From Terriglobia bacterium (GTDB taxonomy: Bacteria; Acidobacteriota; Terriglobia; Bryobacterales; Bryobacteraceae): a DNA stretch of 64,000 nucleotides. Location of the stretch: positions 1 to 64,000 of the forward strand of contig JAJPHN010000025.1 in the NCBI GenBank assembly GCA_021325235.1, in the 5' to 3' direction. The notes under the pieces were generated by a model, which saw nothing but the letters and a program-made list of their open reading frames with translations, did no database searches and had not been told where the DNA came from. The stretch's first letter is position 1; every line of letters starts with the position of its first letter. Positions 36,774-48,264 of the stretch are shown here, in pieces. The position numbers and the translations under genes were made by a program.

Positions 36774-37303
36774 GATGTAGATTCACTTTGCTGCCCATAG
36801 CGGCGCTGATATTGCCGGGCGGCCCCGCTTACGGCACGGTGTACCTGTCGATCCAACAGGCACAGGCTCTGCTATTTCCTGGCGCGACATTTCAATCCGA
36901 GACGCGAACATTGTCCGACGATCAGGTTAAAGCTATTGAACACGCCTCGGGTGTACCGGTTCGCAATCACCAGGTAAAGGCGTGGCGAGTTTCCACCGGC
37001 GGCTGGTTCCTGGTTGACGAAGTAGTTGGCAAACACGAATTCATTCCCTTCGCGGTGGCGCTGGATAGAGACGGGGCAGTGAAGGGCATCGAGATTTTGG
37101 AGTATCGCGAAGCATACGGGGGGCAGGTGCGAGAGCAGCCCTGGCTGGAGCAGTTTTACGGTAAGCGCCCCGGTGCGAAACTTCGCCTGAATAAAGAAGT
37201 TCGGAACATATCGGGAGCGACGCTCTCGTGCAAACACATCACCGACGGAATCAGCCGTCTGCTGGCAACTTATGAAGTCGTGCTCGCTCCCAACGGTCAC
37301 TGA
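36770..37303 (+). CDS. Exported FMN-binding domain protein
   Basis: A 177-residue protein with a signal peptide (LLPIAALILPGGPAYG) and an FMN-binding domain like that of NqrC/RnfG. The flavinylation motif SGAT lies at 148-151 (RNISGATLSC), where ApbE attaches FMN through a phosphoester bond to Thr. It sits immediately before apbE in the same operon, which strongly supports covalent flavinylation. It is expected in the periplasm as an electron carrier. Other flavin-cluster subunits such as Nqr or Rnf are absent. Confidence 0.85.
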   Translation: MRCRFTLLPIAALILPGGPAYGTVYLSIQQAQALLFPGATFQSETRTLSDDQVKAIEHASGVPVRNHQVKAWRVSTGGWFLVDEVVGKHEFIPFAVALDRDGAVKGIEILEYREAYGGQVREQPWLEQFYGKRPGAKLRLNKEVRNISGATLSCKHITDGISRLLATYEVVLAPNGH

Positions 37304-38162
37304 GCGCGCCCAGCCTTGGCTCGGAACGCTGGTGAGTATCCGTGTGGAAGGATTGCCGGCCTCTGATGCCCATCCCGCGATCAGCGCGGCCTTTCAGGAA
37401 ATTGAGCAAATCGACCGCTTAATGAGCTTCCACCGTTCCGAGAGTGACGTGAGCCGCCTGAATCGCGACGGAAGCGTGCGGCGCATTCCGGTAGACGCGC
37501 GTACGCTCACGGTCCTCCAGCAGGCGATCGCGCTTTCACAACGTACATCTGGCTGCTTCGACGTAACCATCGGAGCTGAGCTTGTCAGCTGGGGATGGCT
37601 GCCGCAGCCTGTTGGCGCGAATGCGCTAACGGGCGGTACATGGCGAGACGTCGAGATCCACCGGGATCACACGGTCAGCTTACGGCGTCCGGTCTGGATC
37701 GATTTTGGCGGTATTGCAAAGGGATATGCTGTGGATCGTGCGATCGAGTGCCTTCGGGCGCAGGGCATTGCTCGTGCAGTCGTCAACGCCGGCGGCGATA
37801 TTCGAGTGCTGGGACAGGAATGCGAGCCGATTGCGGTCGGCGTTGAAGTTTTCGCTGAGAGCATTCCGATTATCGAGCTGGCCGATGGCAGTATCGCCAG
37901 CAGCGGTCGCAGCTGTCAGCGTGATATTCCAGAACGGGTGTGCGGCCCGCATGTCGATGGCCTGAGCCGCAGGCCGATCTCGAGAGAGCGATTCGTGTGC
38001 GTGCTTGCCGAAAGCTGCATGATTGCCGACGCGCTCACGAAAGTCGTCATGGCCATGGGTAGCGGCAGCCGGCCGATTTTGGGCGAATTTGGAGCCGCGG
38101 CTCATCTGTGGGATGCATCCACAGGCTGGCAGTCCTTGAACCCTGCAATGGAGTGCCCTTGA
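37272..38162 (+). CDS. apbE: FAD:protein FMN transferase ApbE
   Basis: A 296-residue enzyme transferring FMN from FAD to the Thr/Ser of a target motif in exported proteins. ApbE features seen are GTLVSIRVEG near the N-terminus, RLMSFHRSESDVSRLN, the Mg/FAD-binding IDFGGIAKGYAVD and NAGGDIRVLG, and the late ADALTKVVMAMG. ATG 37272 lies inside the end of the FMN-binding gene (32-base overlap). No classical signal peptide is obvious, so the protein may be anchored or exported otherwise. Its likely substrate is the neighbouring FMN-binding protein. Confidence 0.92.
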   Translation: MKSCSLPTVTERAQPWLGTLVSIRVEGLPASDAHPAISAAFQEIEQIDRLMSFHRSESDVSRLNRDGSVRRIPVDARTLTVLQQAIALSQRTSGCFDVTIGAELVSWGWLPQPVGANALTGGTWRDVEIHRDHTVSLRRPVWIDFGGIAKGYAVDRAIECLRAQGIARAVVNAGGDIRVLGQECEPIAVGVEVFAESIPIIELADGSIASSGRSCQRDIPERVCGPHVDGLSRRPISRERFVCVLAESCMIADALTKVVMAMGSGSRPILGEFGAAAHLWDASTGWQSLNPAMECP

Positions 38163-38677
38163 GCCGAAACAGAGGACATTCCGTACGCTTCAGCTCGGCG
38201 CGGCGGCGTGCGCTCTATGTGATCGGCGTTGGCGTGTGGCTCTCGGGAGGTTTGTGGCTGCTCTTCCACTACTTCCTGACAAAGCAGGGCGAGTTTGGTC
38301 CGCAGAGCAATCCACTGGAACCCTGGTGGTTGAAAATACACGGTGCATTTGCATTCGCCGCGACATGGCTTTTCGGCCTGCTTTGGGGTACTCACATTAC
38401 GGTGGGATGGCGCTCGGGAAGGCGCCGGGCTTCGGGAGGCGTATTGACCGGCTTGATTTTTTGGCTCGTGCTCAGCGGATATCTCTTGTACTATGCGGGC
38501 GACGATCGAGCGCGCTCTCTTATCTCGATCGGCCACTGGGGACTTGGACTCGCTTGTCCTCTGCTTTATTGGATACACCGCATGAGGAAGCGCGCAAGCG
38601 CGAGATCGGTGCGCGATCGAGAGCAAACGATTCTGGAAGCTTCCGCACCCGAGCGAGGGTCGCGCGTGCCCCGATAA
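38159..38677 (+). CDS. Four-helix membrane protein with conserved-looking histidines
   Basis: A 172-residue membrane protein with four helices at about 19-40, 57-80, 93-113 and 122-140. Histidines fall in or near helices at 37, 61, 79, 126 and 140, a pattern suggesting a b-type haem protein resembling DUF4405 or cytochrome b561. TTG 38159 overlaps the apbE stop (TTGA) and has GGAG about 6 bases upstream. It could pass electrons from the quinone pool to the flavinylated protein. Haem binding is inferred from histidine positions only. Confidence 0.6.
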   Translation: MSRNRGHSVRFSSARRRALYVIGVGVWLSGGLWLLFHYFLTKQGEFGPQSNPLEPWWLKIHGAFAFAATWLFGLLWGTHITVGWRSGRRRASGGVLTGLIFWLVLSGYLLYYAGDDRARSLISIGHWGLGLACPLLYWIHRMRKRASARSVRDREQTILEASAPERGSRVPR

Positions 38678-39163
38678 TGCGAATATGGACGAAATTTCCG
38701 CGGTGATCGATCCGGCTAGCGAGAACGTAATCCGTACTGTGCGTGAGACACAATCCGAGTACGCCGAGATTTGTCTGCCGAACGATGCGAACATGCTCGG
38801 GAATATGCTGGGCGGACACGTGATGCACCTGGTGGATCTGTGCGGCGCGATTGCGGCGATGCGGCATGCGCGCTGTCCGGTGGTGACCGCTTCCGTCGAT
38901 CAAATGACCTTTCTGCATCCGATTCATGTCGGCGATCTGGTGCATCTCAAATCGCAGGTAAATCGTGTCTTTCGCACATCGATGGAAGTCGGTGTGAAGG
39001 TCTGGGTGGAAAATCTGCAAAAGCCGGGTCTGCTGCACACTTCGTCCGCATATCTGACGTTTGTGGCAGTGGATACGGCTGGTAATCGTGTGCTGTTACC
39101 GCCAGTCGTTCCCGAGACCGAAGACGAGAAGCGGCGCTACGAAGAGGCCGCTGAACGTCGAGC

Positions 39164-41219
<2,056 letters not shown>

Positions 41220-41260
41220 CTAAAATTCATTCACCGGCGCAACCAATAGATCGTTCTTCC

Positions 41261-42913
41261 ATGTCACGCCTTCGCGTACGCTTTGCCCTCGCGATACTGA
41301 GCCTGCCCGTCTTTGCGCAGAGCCCACCCACAATCTCCGTAAATACCCGCCTGGTCCAGTTCAGCGTCGTTGCTCACGACAAGCATGGCAATCCCGTTGC
41401 GGACCTGACCAAAGATGATTTCGAAATAAAAGATAACGGCCAGCTGCGGCCCATCTCAGTCTTTGTTGTTGAAAATAGCACCAGTTCTTCGCAATCTCCG
41501 CAGCCTCCCGCCTTGCCGGCGAATGTCGTCAGGAATCGCCCTACCCGGAGCGGAACCGCCCCCCGCAACATCACTGTCGTTCTGCTCGATGCTTATAGCA
41601 CCAAGGTGACCGATCAGATGAATATGCGGCAGCAAATGATGCGCTTCTTCGAGGAGATTTACCCGGGCGATCGCATCGCGCTCTATGCATTGACGGGCGG
41701 CGTTTCAAGCGGCTTCCGCGTCCTGCACGACTTCACGGACAATACACACGATCTGATGGAAGCGGTCGAAAAACTGATGTCCTCGTTTAGTTCAGCCACC
41801 GAAGCCTCCGATCCGGTGGGCGCCAACACTGGCGATGACATGATGGACAGCGCCCTCGACCGCGCCGCTTATATCGATGCAAACTTCTACACACGGATGC
41901 GTGCCGTCAACACCAGCGCCGCCTTCATCGCGCTCGCCGAGCATCTCAATGCCATTCCGGGGCGCAAAAATGTAGTCTGGGTCTCCGGCGGATTTCCCAT
42001 CGACATCGGCTTTGGCGACCCGGAAGATACCAAAGCCGAGAAGCAGGCCATGGGCGGTATGGCCAATGATCAGCAAATCTTCACAGACTACATCCAGCGC
42101 GCCAGCCTGGAATTGAATCGTGCGAACGTGTCCGTTTACCCGGTTGATGTGCGCGGCCTGAAAACGTTAGGCATGGCCGATGCGAGCCGCAACTTCAAAA
42201 TCAATCGCCAGACTCACCAGCTTCCGCAATCGGCAACCCGAGTTGATCAGAGGCCCGTCGACACCATGAAGTACATCGCCGATCTCACCGGCGGCCGTGC
42301 CTACTACGATCGCAACGATATCGACAGGGCTGTGCGGGACGCGATGGATGATTCTGTCGTCACCTATCTCATCGGCTACTATCTGCCCGAAGACAGCTGG
42401 GACAATCGCTTTCATAACATCAAAGTTTCCGTCAAGCGATCGGGCGTGCATATCCGAACCAAGAAAGGCTACCTGGCTCAGGATCTGCCCGCGCCGAATG
42501 ATAAGCAGGCCGACGATCTGCTTCGCCAGGCGCTTTGGAGTCCACTCGATTCGGCTGCTTTGTCGCTCACGGCGCGGACCGATGCCAGTAACACCAAACC
42601 CGGTGCCACGGTCTTCACCTACATTCTGGACCTCTCCGAATTGCGCCTCAAAGAGCACGACGGCAAGTACGAAGGCAAACTCGACGTCGTTTTCGCTCAG
42701 GAGAATAAGCGCGGACAGATTCTTGCCAGCGTGCGCAAACAGCTTACGCTCGGACTTCACCCGGATACGTACCAGACGCTGCTGCAGAGAGGTCTCGGAC
42801 TCAGCCAGGAAGTGGAACTGAACCCGGCTGCGGGCGCGGTTCGCATCATTGTGCTGAACCGCGCTGATGGCAGCACCGGATCCGTGACGGTTCCAATCAG
42901 CGGAAATCCCTAA
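41261..42913 (+). CDS. Exported VWFA-related protein, acidobacterial type (TIGR03436-like)
   Basis: A 550-residue protein with a signal peptide (RFALAILSLPVFAQ). The N-terminal block ISVNTRLVQFSVVAHDKHGN and VADLTKDDFEIKDNGQ match the VWFA-related family described from Acidobacteria. A VWA core follows (VVLLDAYSTKVTDQ, ARK-type VVWVSGGFPI). The later YYDRNDIDRAVRDAM and YLIGYYLPEDSWD blocks are also typical. The MIDAS DxSxS appears altered to DAYST, so metal binding is doubtful. Divergent from thiC. The role is unknown; it serves as a taxonomic marker. Confidence 0.88.
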   Translation: MSRLRVRFALAILSLPVFAQSPPTISVNTRLVQFSVVAHDKHGNPVADLTKDDFEIKDNGQLRPISVFVVENSTSSSQSPQPPALPANVVRNRPTRSGTAPRNITVVLLDAYSTKVTDQMNMRQQMMRFFEEIYPGDRIALYALTGGVSSGFRVLHDFTDNTHDLMEAVEKLMSSFSSATEASDPVGANTGDDMMDSALDRAAYIDANFYTRMRAVNTSAAFIALAEHLNAIPGRKNVVWVSGGFPIDIGFGDPEDTKAEKQAMGGMANDQQIFTDYIQRASLELNRANVSVYPVDVRGLKTLGMADASRNFKINRQTHQLPQSATRVDQRPVDTMKYIADLTGGRAYYDRNDIDRAVRDAMDDSVVTYLIGYYLPEDSWDNRFHNIKVSVKRSGVHIRTKKGYLAQDLPAPNDKQADDLLRQALWSPLDSAALSLTARTDASNTKPGATVFTYILDLSELRLKEHDGKYEGKLDVVFAQENKRGQILASVRKQLTLGLHPDTYQTLLQRGLGLSQEVELNPAAGAVRIIVLNRADGSTGSVTVPISGNP

Positions 42914-42915
42914 AG

Positions 42916-45357
42916 CTACTTCACGACGATATTGACCAGCCGGTCAGGAACGCAGATAACCTTTACGACTTGCTTTCCGGCGAGAAATGGCTGTACCTTC
43001 ACGTTCTCTCGTGCGAGACGTTCGAGTTCCTGCGATGCGGTTCCGGGCGCCACGCGAATATGCCCGCGCAGTTTCCCGTTCACCTGTACCGGAATCTCGA
43101 TCTCGTCCTGTTCGGCGAGTTTCGGATCGAACTGCGGCCAGCTTTGCCGGAAAAGCGGACCGGTTTCCCCCAGCGTGTCCCACAGATCCTGCGCTGTATA
43201 GGGAGCGAATGGCCCGAGCAGCAGTGTCAGATTACGGCAAATCGTTTTGCGTGCTTCTGCCGACAGCTCATCCTCATACTCAAGGAGCTCATTCGTCAGT
43301 TCCATCAGGGATGCGATGGAAGTATTGAAGTGCCAGCGGCTCTCGAAATCGTTCGTGATCTTCTGAATCGTTCGGTGCACCGCGCCCAGGGCTTTACGAT
43401 CGCTCTCGCCCGAGCCACCGTACCCATCAGCGTTGCGCGTAACGAAGCGATACACACGTCCCAGAAATTTGCTCACGCCCGAGACGCCGTCTTCTTGCCA
43501 ATCGAGATCGCGATCGGGCGGTGCGGCGAACAAGGCATACATACGCGCTGAATCGGCCCCGTAGCGCTCCACCATGTCGTCCGGCGACACAATATTGCCC
43601 AGGCTCTTCGACATCTTCGCGCCGTCCTTGATCACCATGCCCTGCGTGAAGAGCCGCTTTACGGGCTCACTATTCTGAACGATGCCGATGTCGCGCATCA
43701 TCTTCGTCCAGAAGCGCGAGTAAATCAGATGCAGAATCGCGTGTTCCACTCCGCCGATGTACTGATCAATCGGAAACCAATGCGCGATAGTTCCCGAATC
43801 GAATGGCGCGCGATCGTTACGCGCATCGCAGTAGCGGTAGAAGTACCACGACGAGTCCACAAAGGTATCCATAGTGTCGCTTTCGCGCCGTCCCGGTTTG
43901 CCGCACTTGGGGCAGCGCACATTCATGAAGGACTCCACACCCTCGAGCGGCGATCGGCCCTCGCCCGTAATCTTCACGTTCTCCGGCAGCCTGACGGGTA
44001 AGTCGTTCTCCGGCACCGGTACCGTTCCGCAATCGGGGCAATAGATAATCGGAATCGGCGTACCCCAGTAGCGCTGGCGCGAGATGCCCCAGTCCTTCAA
44101 CCGGTAGGTGATCGAGGGCGCTCCGAAACCGTTCGCCTCCGCGAAAGCCGCCATTTTTTTGCGGGCCTCAGCGCTTGTCAATCCCGACCATTCGCCCGAA
44201 TTCTCAACCACGCCGTATTCGAGAAATGGTTCTGAGATCGCCGCTTCATTCGCCAGTTCGCCGTCTGCGGGCCGAATCACCGGCACGATCGGAATTCCGT
44301 GCGCTTTACAGAATTCGAAATCGCGTTCGTCATGCGCCGGAACCGCCATGATCGCGCCCGTGCCGTAGCCCATGAGCACGAAGTTGCCGATCCAGATCGG
44401 AATACGCGCGCCACTGAAAGGATGGATCGCACTGTGCCCGGTGAAGAGGCCGAGCTTTTCTTCTTTCCCCGGCTCCTGGCGCGCGGTCGCATCGATCATC
44501 TCTTTCACCGCGACACGCTGCTCGGACTCCGTCATCAGTTGTTCCACGAGCGGGTGCTCGGGAGCGAGGATAATTGCCGTTGCGCCATAAATCGTATCGA
44601 TACGTGTCGTGAAAACACGAATCGGCGCTCCAGTCCTCTCCAGTCGGAAATCGACCTCCGCCCCCTCCGAACGCCCGATCCAGTTGCGCTGCATCGCCAG
44701 CACGCGCTCCGGCCACCCGCTCTCGAGCTGCTTCATGTCGTCGAGCAACTCCGCCGAATAGGCCGTCGTTTTCAGGAACCACTGCTGCATGGCGCGCTGC
44801 TCCACCGGCGTCGTCTCATGCCGCCAGCAGCATCCATCCACCACCTGCTCATTCGCCAGCACCGTGGCGCACTCCGGGCACCAGTTCAGCAGCGCCTCTC
44901 GCCGGTACGCCAGACCGCGCTCGAACATCTTCAAAAAGAACCACTGGTTCCAGCGATAATATTCCGGCTCGCACGTCGTCACTTCGCGATTCCAGTCGAG
45001 ACTGAATCCGAGCCGCTGCATCTGCGCCTTCATGTGCGCGATATTGCCAATCGTCCATTCCCGCGGATTGCGCTTTTCTTTCAGGGCTGCATTTTCTGCA
45101 GGCAAACCGAAGGAATCCCAGCCCATCGGGTGCAGCACGTTGTAACCGCGCATCCACATGTAGCGCGCCAGTGCATCGCCGATCGAGTAGTTGCGCACGT
45201 GGCCCATGTGCAGCTTGCCGCTCGGATACGGCAGCATCTCGAGCACGTAGTACTTGGGCTTTTTCGGCGCGTCGGCAGCGTAAAGCAGGGGCTCCTTCTG
45301 CCAGCGTGCATGCCACTTCGGCTCGATCTCTTTCGGATCAAAAATCTTCTCGGGGAT
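42916..45357 (-). CDS. leuS: Leucyl-tRNA synthetase LeuS (non-AUG start)
   Basis: Class I synthetase charging tRNA-Leu, about 813 residues. The HIGH motif is [11 protein letters not shown] and the KMSKS motif KMSKSLGN. The editing domain (CP1) with [12 protein letters not shown] and the C-terminal anticodon-binding region are intact. The conserved N-terminus ([14 protein letters not shown]) extends upstream of the first in-frame GTG (45246), yet an in-frame TAG lies at 45372-45370 and no ATG, GTG, TTG or CTG occurs between. ATC at 45357 lies six bases after a perfect AAGGAG and would give MPEKIFDP, so it is the likely start. ATT 45345 is a poorer choice. A sequence error is possible. Confidence 0.93.
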   Translation of the reverse strand: MPEKIFDPKEIEPKWHARWQKEPLLYAADAPKKPKYYVLEMLPYPSGKLHMGHVRNYSIGDALARYMWMRGYNVLHPMGWDSFGLPAENAALKEKRNPREWTIGNIAHMKAQMQRLGFSLDWNREVTTCEPEYYRWNQWFFLKMFERGLAYRREALLNWCPECATVLANEQVVDGCCWRHETTPVEQRAMQQWFLKTTAYSAELLDDMKQLESGWPERVLAMQRNWIGRSEGAEVDFRLERTGAPIRVFTTRIDTIYGATAIILAPEHPLVEQLMTESEQRVAVKEMIDATARQEPGKEEKLGLFTGHSAIHPFSGARIPIWIGNFVLMGYGTGAIMAVPAHDERDFEFCKAHGIPIVPVIRPADGELANEAAISEPFLEYGVVENSGEWSGLTSAEARKKMAAFAEANGFGAPSITYRLKDWGISRQRYWGTPIPIIYCPDCGTVPVPENDLPVRLPENVKITGEGRSPLEGVESFMNVRCPKCGKPGRRESDTMDTFVDSSWYFYRYCDARNDRAPFDSGTIAHWFPIDQYIGGVEHAILHLIYSRFWTKMMRDIGIVQNSEPVKRLFTQGMVIKDGAKMSKSLGNIVSPDDMVERYGADSARMYALFAAPPDRDLDWQEDGVSGVSKFLGRVYRFVTRNADGYGGSGESDRKALGAVHRTIQKITNDFESRWHFNTSIASLMELTNELLEYEDELSAEARKTICRNLTLLLGPFAPYTAQDLWDTLGETGPLFRQSWPQFDPKLAEQDEIEIPVQVNGKLRGHIRVAPGTASQELERLARENVKVQPFLAGKQVVKVICVPDRLVNIVVK

Positions 45358-45363
45358 AAGTGA

Positions 45364-45369
45364 CTCCTT
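45364..45369 (-). promoter_or_regulatory. Ribosome-binding site deciding the leuS start
   Basis: AAGGAG on the minus strand, six bases upstream of the ATC codon at 45357-45355 and two bases after the in-frame TAG. It strongly favours initiation at ATC. Confidence 0.65.
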
Positions 45370-45475
45370 CTACAGCCACACGCGTGTTCAATTGCCTTGG
45401 GGGTTCAGGTCCGGCCGGCAGGAATGCGTTCCGCATTCGCCGCCAATACAGTTTCAATATAGCGATAAAAGCCTG

Positions 45476-45853
45476 CTAACTCCCGGTAGGCACGATGCTT
45501 GCGTTCTCCACCATCAGGATCACCGTGCGGATTGGAGCACGCGTGCGATGAAGAGTTCCGCGCGGCACAACCAATCCCTCACGTGGCCCAAGCTCGGCAC
45601 TGCGCCCTTCGAGATCAATGACGAGCCGGCCCTCCACTACGTAGAAAAACTCGTCTTCCGTCGTGTGCTGATGCCAGTGATATTCGCCCTGGATCACAGC
45701 CATTCGAACGACCGAATCGTTCACGCGGCACAGCGTCTGGTTCCACCACTGATACGGACAGGCGTCTGCAAGTTCTTTCTCCCGCACGATTTCGAGCGGG
45801 CCGTATTGGACGTTCAGATTCGTGTGATAGCGGTCTTGTGCTGCATCGGACAT
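45476..45853 (-). CDS. Single-domain cupin protein
   Basis: A 125-residue beta-barrel cupin. Motif 1 is intact (HWHQHTTEDEFFYVVEG, with two His and a Glu as metal ligands), and motif 2 reads LVVPRGTLHRT with the last His. The fold is complete in one domain, so it is a mannose-6-phosphate-isomerase-like or regulatory cupin of unknown substrate. Divergent from the methyltransferase, with 50 bases between starts. Confidence 0.88.
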   Translation of the reverse strand: MSDAAQDRYHTNLNVQYGPLEIVREKELADACPYQWWNQTLCRVNDSVVRMAVIQGEYHWHQHTTEDEFFYVVEGRLVIDLEGRSAELGPREGLVVPRGTLHRTRAPIRTVILMVENASIVPTGS

Positions 45854-45903
45854 GCCGTTAGTCTCTCAAAAATGGGCGGCTCGGCGGGTCCCGACGCGGC
45901 GCG

Positions 45904-46755
45904 ATGGCGCAATCGCAATACACTGGTGCACAGTACCTGAATATGAACGCGCCCAACGAATTGGACTTGAAGCAGCGCATGCGAGCCATGTGGACTGCGG
46001 GTGATTTCGGCAAAATCGCCTCCCAGAACATTGAGCACGCTCGTGAATTTGCGGGACGACTGGAGATTCGCCCCGGTATCCGCGTACTGGATGTGGCCTG
46101 CGGCACCGGTAATCTTGCGCTTCCTGTAGCCGCTCTAGGTGCGCACGTTACCGGCGTCGACATCGCGCCGAATCTACTCGAACAGGCGCGCGCTCGCGCT
46201 TCAGAGGACGGCCTCGAAATCCGCTTCGATGAAGGCGACGCCGAAGAGTTGCCTTACGAAAATGAAAGCTTCGATCTCGTCGTGACCATGTATGGTGCTA
46301 TGTTCGCGCCGTTTCCGGATAAGGTGGCGTCGGAACTCGCACGCGTCTGCAAGTCCGGCGGCCAGATCGCGATGGCTAACTGGACGCCCTCCAGCTTTCC
46401 TGCGAAAGTTTTCGCTCTCGGCACCCGCTACGCTCCCGCGCCCCTCGGAGTTCCGCCCGCGTTCTTATGGGGCGAGGACTCCGTACTGCGCGAGCGGCTT
46501 CGTCCATACTGCTCCGATATTCGCACCGCGCGTAGGCCGGTCGATCTTCGTGGACCCGTTCCGCCCCACATCGCGGCGGCGGCTTTTGCGGAGAATTTCG
46601 GACCGATCCGCGCAATCGCCGATCGTCTCGATCCCGCTGGCCGAGCGCAATATCGTTCCGATCTCGAAAAGCTCTGGAGCGAACACAACGAAGCCCCCGA
46701 CGGCACTACTTTCATTCGCGGCGAGTATCTCGAAGTCATCGCCAGTCGCGTCTGA
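45904..46755 (+). CDS. Class I SAM-dependent methyltransferase
   Basis: A 283-residue Rossmann methyltransferase. Motif I is VLDVACGTGNLALPVAALGA; the acidic loop GVDIAPNLL and post-I region FDEGDAEELPYENESFDLVV follow, as in UbiE-like enzymes. The remaining C-terminal part is family-variable, so the substrate is unknown. The start may be ATG 45904 or ATG 45943 (NAPNELDLKQR); neither has a clear Shine-Dalgarno. Convergent with rnc at its 3' end. Confidence 0.85.
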   Translation: MAQSQYTGAQYLNMNAPNELDLKQRMRAMWTAGDFGKIASQNIEHAREFAGRLEIRPGIRVLDVACGTGNLALPVAALGAHVTGVDIAPNLLEQARARASEDGLEIRFDEGDAEELPYENESFDLVVTMYGAMFAPFPDKVASELARVCKSGGQIAMANWTPSSFPAKVFALGTRYAPAPLGVPPAFLWGEDSVLRERLRPYCSDIRTARRPVDLRGPVPPHIAAAAFAENFGPIRAIADRLDPAGRAQYRSDLEKLWSEHNEAPDGTTFIRGEYLEVIASRV

Positions 46756-46776
46756 TTCGCTTCGCTTAGGCTCCGT

Positions 46777-47487
46777 TCATCCTTCCGCCTCGAGCTTCTG
46801 GTAGAGGCTCTCGGCGGCGCGCTGGCTGGCCACTTTCTTGGACGATCCCGTGGCTCGTGCGCTGAGGGAATCCGACAGCCGGACTTCCACCGTAAACAGG
46901 CGCGCGTGATCCGGACCCGTTGAGGCGATGGTTACGTATCGAGGAAAGCTGAGCCCGAGAGATCGCGCTTTCTCCTGCAGCAGGCTCTTGTAATTCAATA
47001 GACCAGCCGGCCCGAGTTCAAGGAGCGGATCGAGCGAACTCAGAATCCAGCGCTCGATGAACAGGCGCGCGGTAGCGAGACCGCCATCGAGATACAGCGC
47101 CGCGATCAGCGCTTCCAGTGCATTTGCGAGAAGTGTTCGGCGCTCGCGGCCGCCGTTTCGCTCTTCGCCTTTTCCAAGCTGCAGAAAAGCGCCCAGCCGG
47201 ACAGCCAGCGCGCATTGATGCAGATGAGTGGCACTTACTAAGTGCGCCTTAAGCTGCGAGAGGCGCCCCTCGCGTTCGCGTGGAAAACGGCGAAACAGCC
47301 CCTCGCTGACAACCAGCCCCAGAATCGAATCGCCGAGGAATTCGAGCTGCTCGTTATCGCAGGCCTCCGGCATCGGCGATCCCTGTTCGGCGAGCCACGA
47401 ACGATGTGTGAGCGCACGAAACAGCAGGGCTTGGTCGCTGAAGCGATATCCCAGCGCTTCTTCGAGCACCTCGGCGGGCTCATGCAT
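46777..47487 (-). CDS. rnc: Ribonuclease III
   Basis: Double-strand RNA endonuclease that processes rRNA and mRNA, 236 residues. The catalytic signature NEQLEFLGDS is intact, with the later ALEALIAALYLDGG block carrying the metal-binding Glu. A dsRBD follows from about residue 160 (NYKSLLQEKARS, SKKVASQRAAESLYQKL). It is the last gene of a minus-strand operon with two TPR genes (12-base gap). Confidence 0.96.
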   Translation of the reverse strand: MHEPAEVLEEALGYRFSDQALLFRALTHRSWLAEQGSPMPEACDNEQLEFLGDSILGLVVSEGLFRRFPREREGRLSQLKAHLVSATHLHQCALAVRLGAFLQLGKGEERNGGRERRTLLANALEALIAALYLDGGLATARLFIERWILSSLDPLLELGPAGLLNYKSLLQEKARSLGLSFPRYVTIASTGPDHARLFTVEVRLSDSLSARATGSSKKVASQRAAESLYQKLEAEG

Positions 47488-47499
47488 CGATGCGCCCGG

Positions 47500-48264
47500 T
47501 TATTTCGGGGAACCCTTCATGCGGGTTGCCACATCCTTCTGCTGTTGTGCGAAGGTCTTCACCGCCGGCGGCGCATCGGCTACAGCCAATGCTTTGTCGG
47601 CCGTTGCGATGGCGTCGTCGTACTGCTTGTTTTCGTTATACGCTTTGGCCAGGCGCACCATGGAAACCGAGTTGGTGGGCTGGGCGTCCAGCGCTGCCTT
47701 GTACTCGGTGATCGCTTCCGGATACTTCTTTTCGAGCTCGAGAGCCTGGGCCAAGGCGTCGTGCGCTTGCGACGTGAGCTGCTTCTCGAAATCGGGCCAC
47801 TTGTCGGCCGGCACTCCGGAAGGCGGTGCCACATTGCCTTTCAGAAGGTCGAGCGCCTTATTGGCGTAATCGCGTACCTGCTGAATGCTCTTGTCTTTGT
47901 CAAGATCGGTATCTTTGGTATGGGCGGCGATGGTCTCAGCCAGCGTCACGCGCGCGGTCACATCGTTTGGATTATTCTTGATTACCTGCTCGCCGAAAGC
48001 GACTGTCTGGGGATAATCGCCTTTGCGCTGCGCTGCTTCCATCGCCATATTGAGCAGCATGTCTTTGTATTCGGTGTCAGCGAAGTTCTCCAGAACATAG
48101 TTGATGTCCTGAATCTCCTGATCGGCGTTGCCGGCCTGAGCATCGGCCTGCACTTTCTTGAGTGCGTCAACTTCCTTCTGCGATTTCGGCTTCGGCGCTT
48201 GTTGCGCGAGCACGGGAACTGCGGCGGTTGCCACGAGTGCGGCAAGGGTCAATATCGTTCTCAT
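47500..48264 (-). CDS. Exported TPR protein (254 aa)
   Basis: Signal peptide MRTILTLAALVATAAVPVLA, then a Lys/Gln-rich segment and TPR-like helices (KYPEAITEYKAALDAQPTN, ENKQYDDAIATADKALAVA). It is probably a small periplasmic scaffold. Its start overlaps the stop of the upstream 507-residue TPR protein (ATGA), and rnc follows 12 bases downstream, so the three genes are probably co-transcribed. No specific function can be assigned. Confidence 0.75.
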   Translation of the reverse strand: MRTILTLAALVATAAVPVLAQQAPKPKSQKEVDALKKVQADAQAGNADQEIQDINYVLENFADTEYKDMLLNMAMEAAQRKGDYPQTVAFGEQVIKNNPNDVTARVTLAETIAAHTKDTDLDKDKSIQQVRDYANKALDLLKGNVAPPSGVPADKWPDFEKQLTSQAHDALAQALELEKKYPEAITEYKAALDAQPTNSVSMVRLAKAYNENKQYDDAIATADKALAVADAPPAVKTFAQQQKDVATRMKGSPK

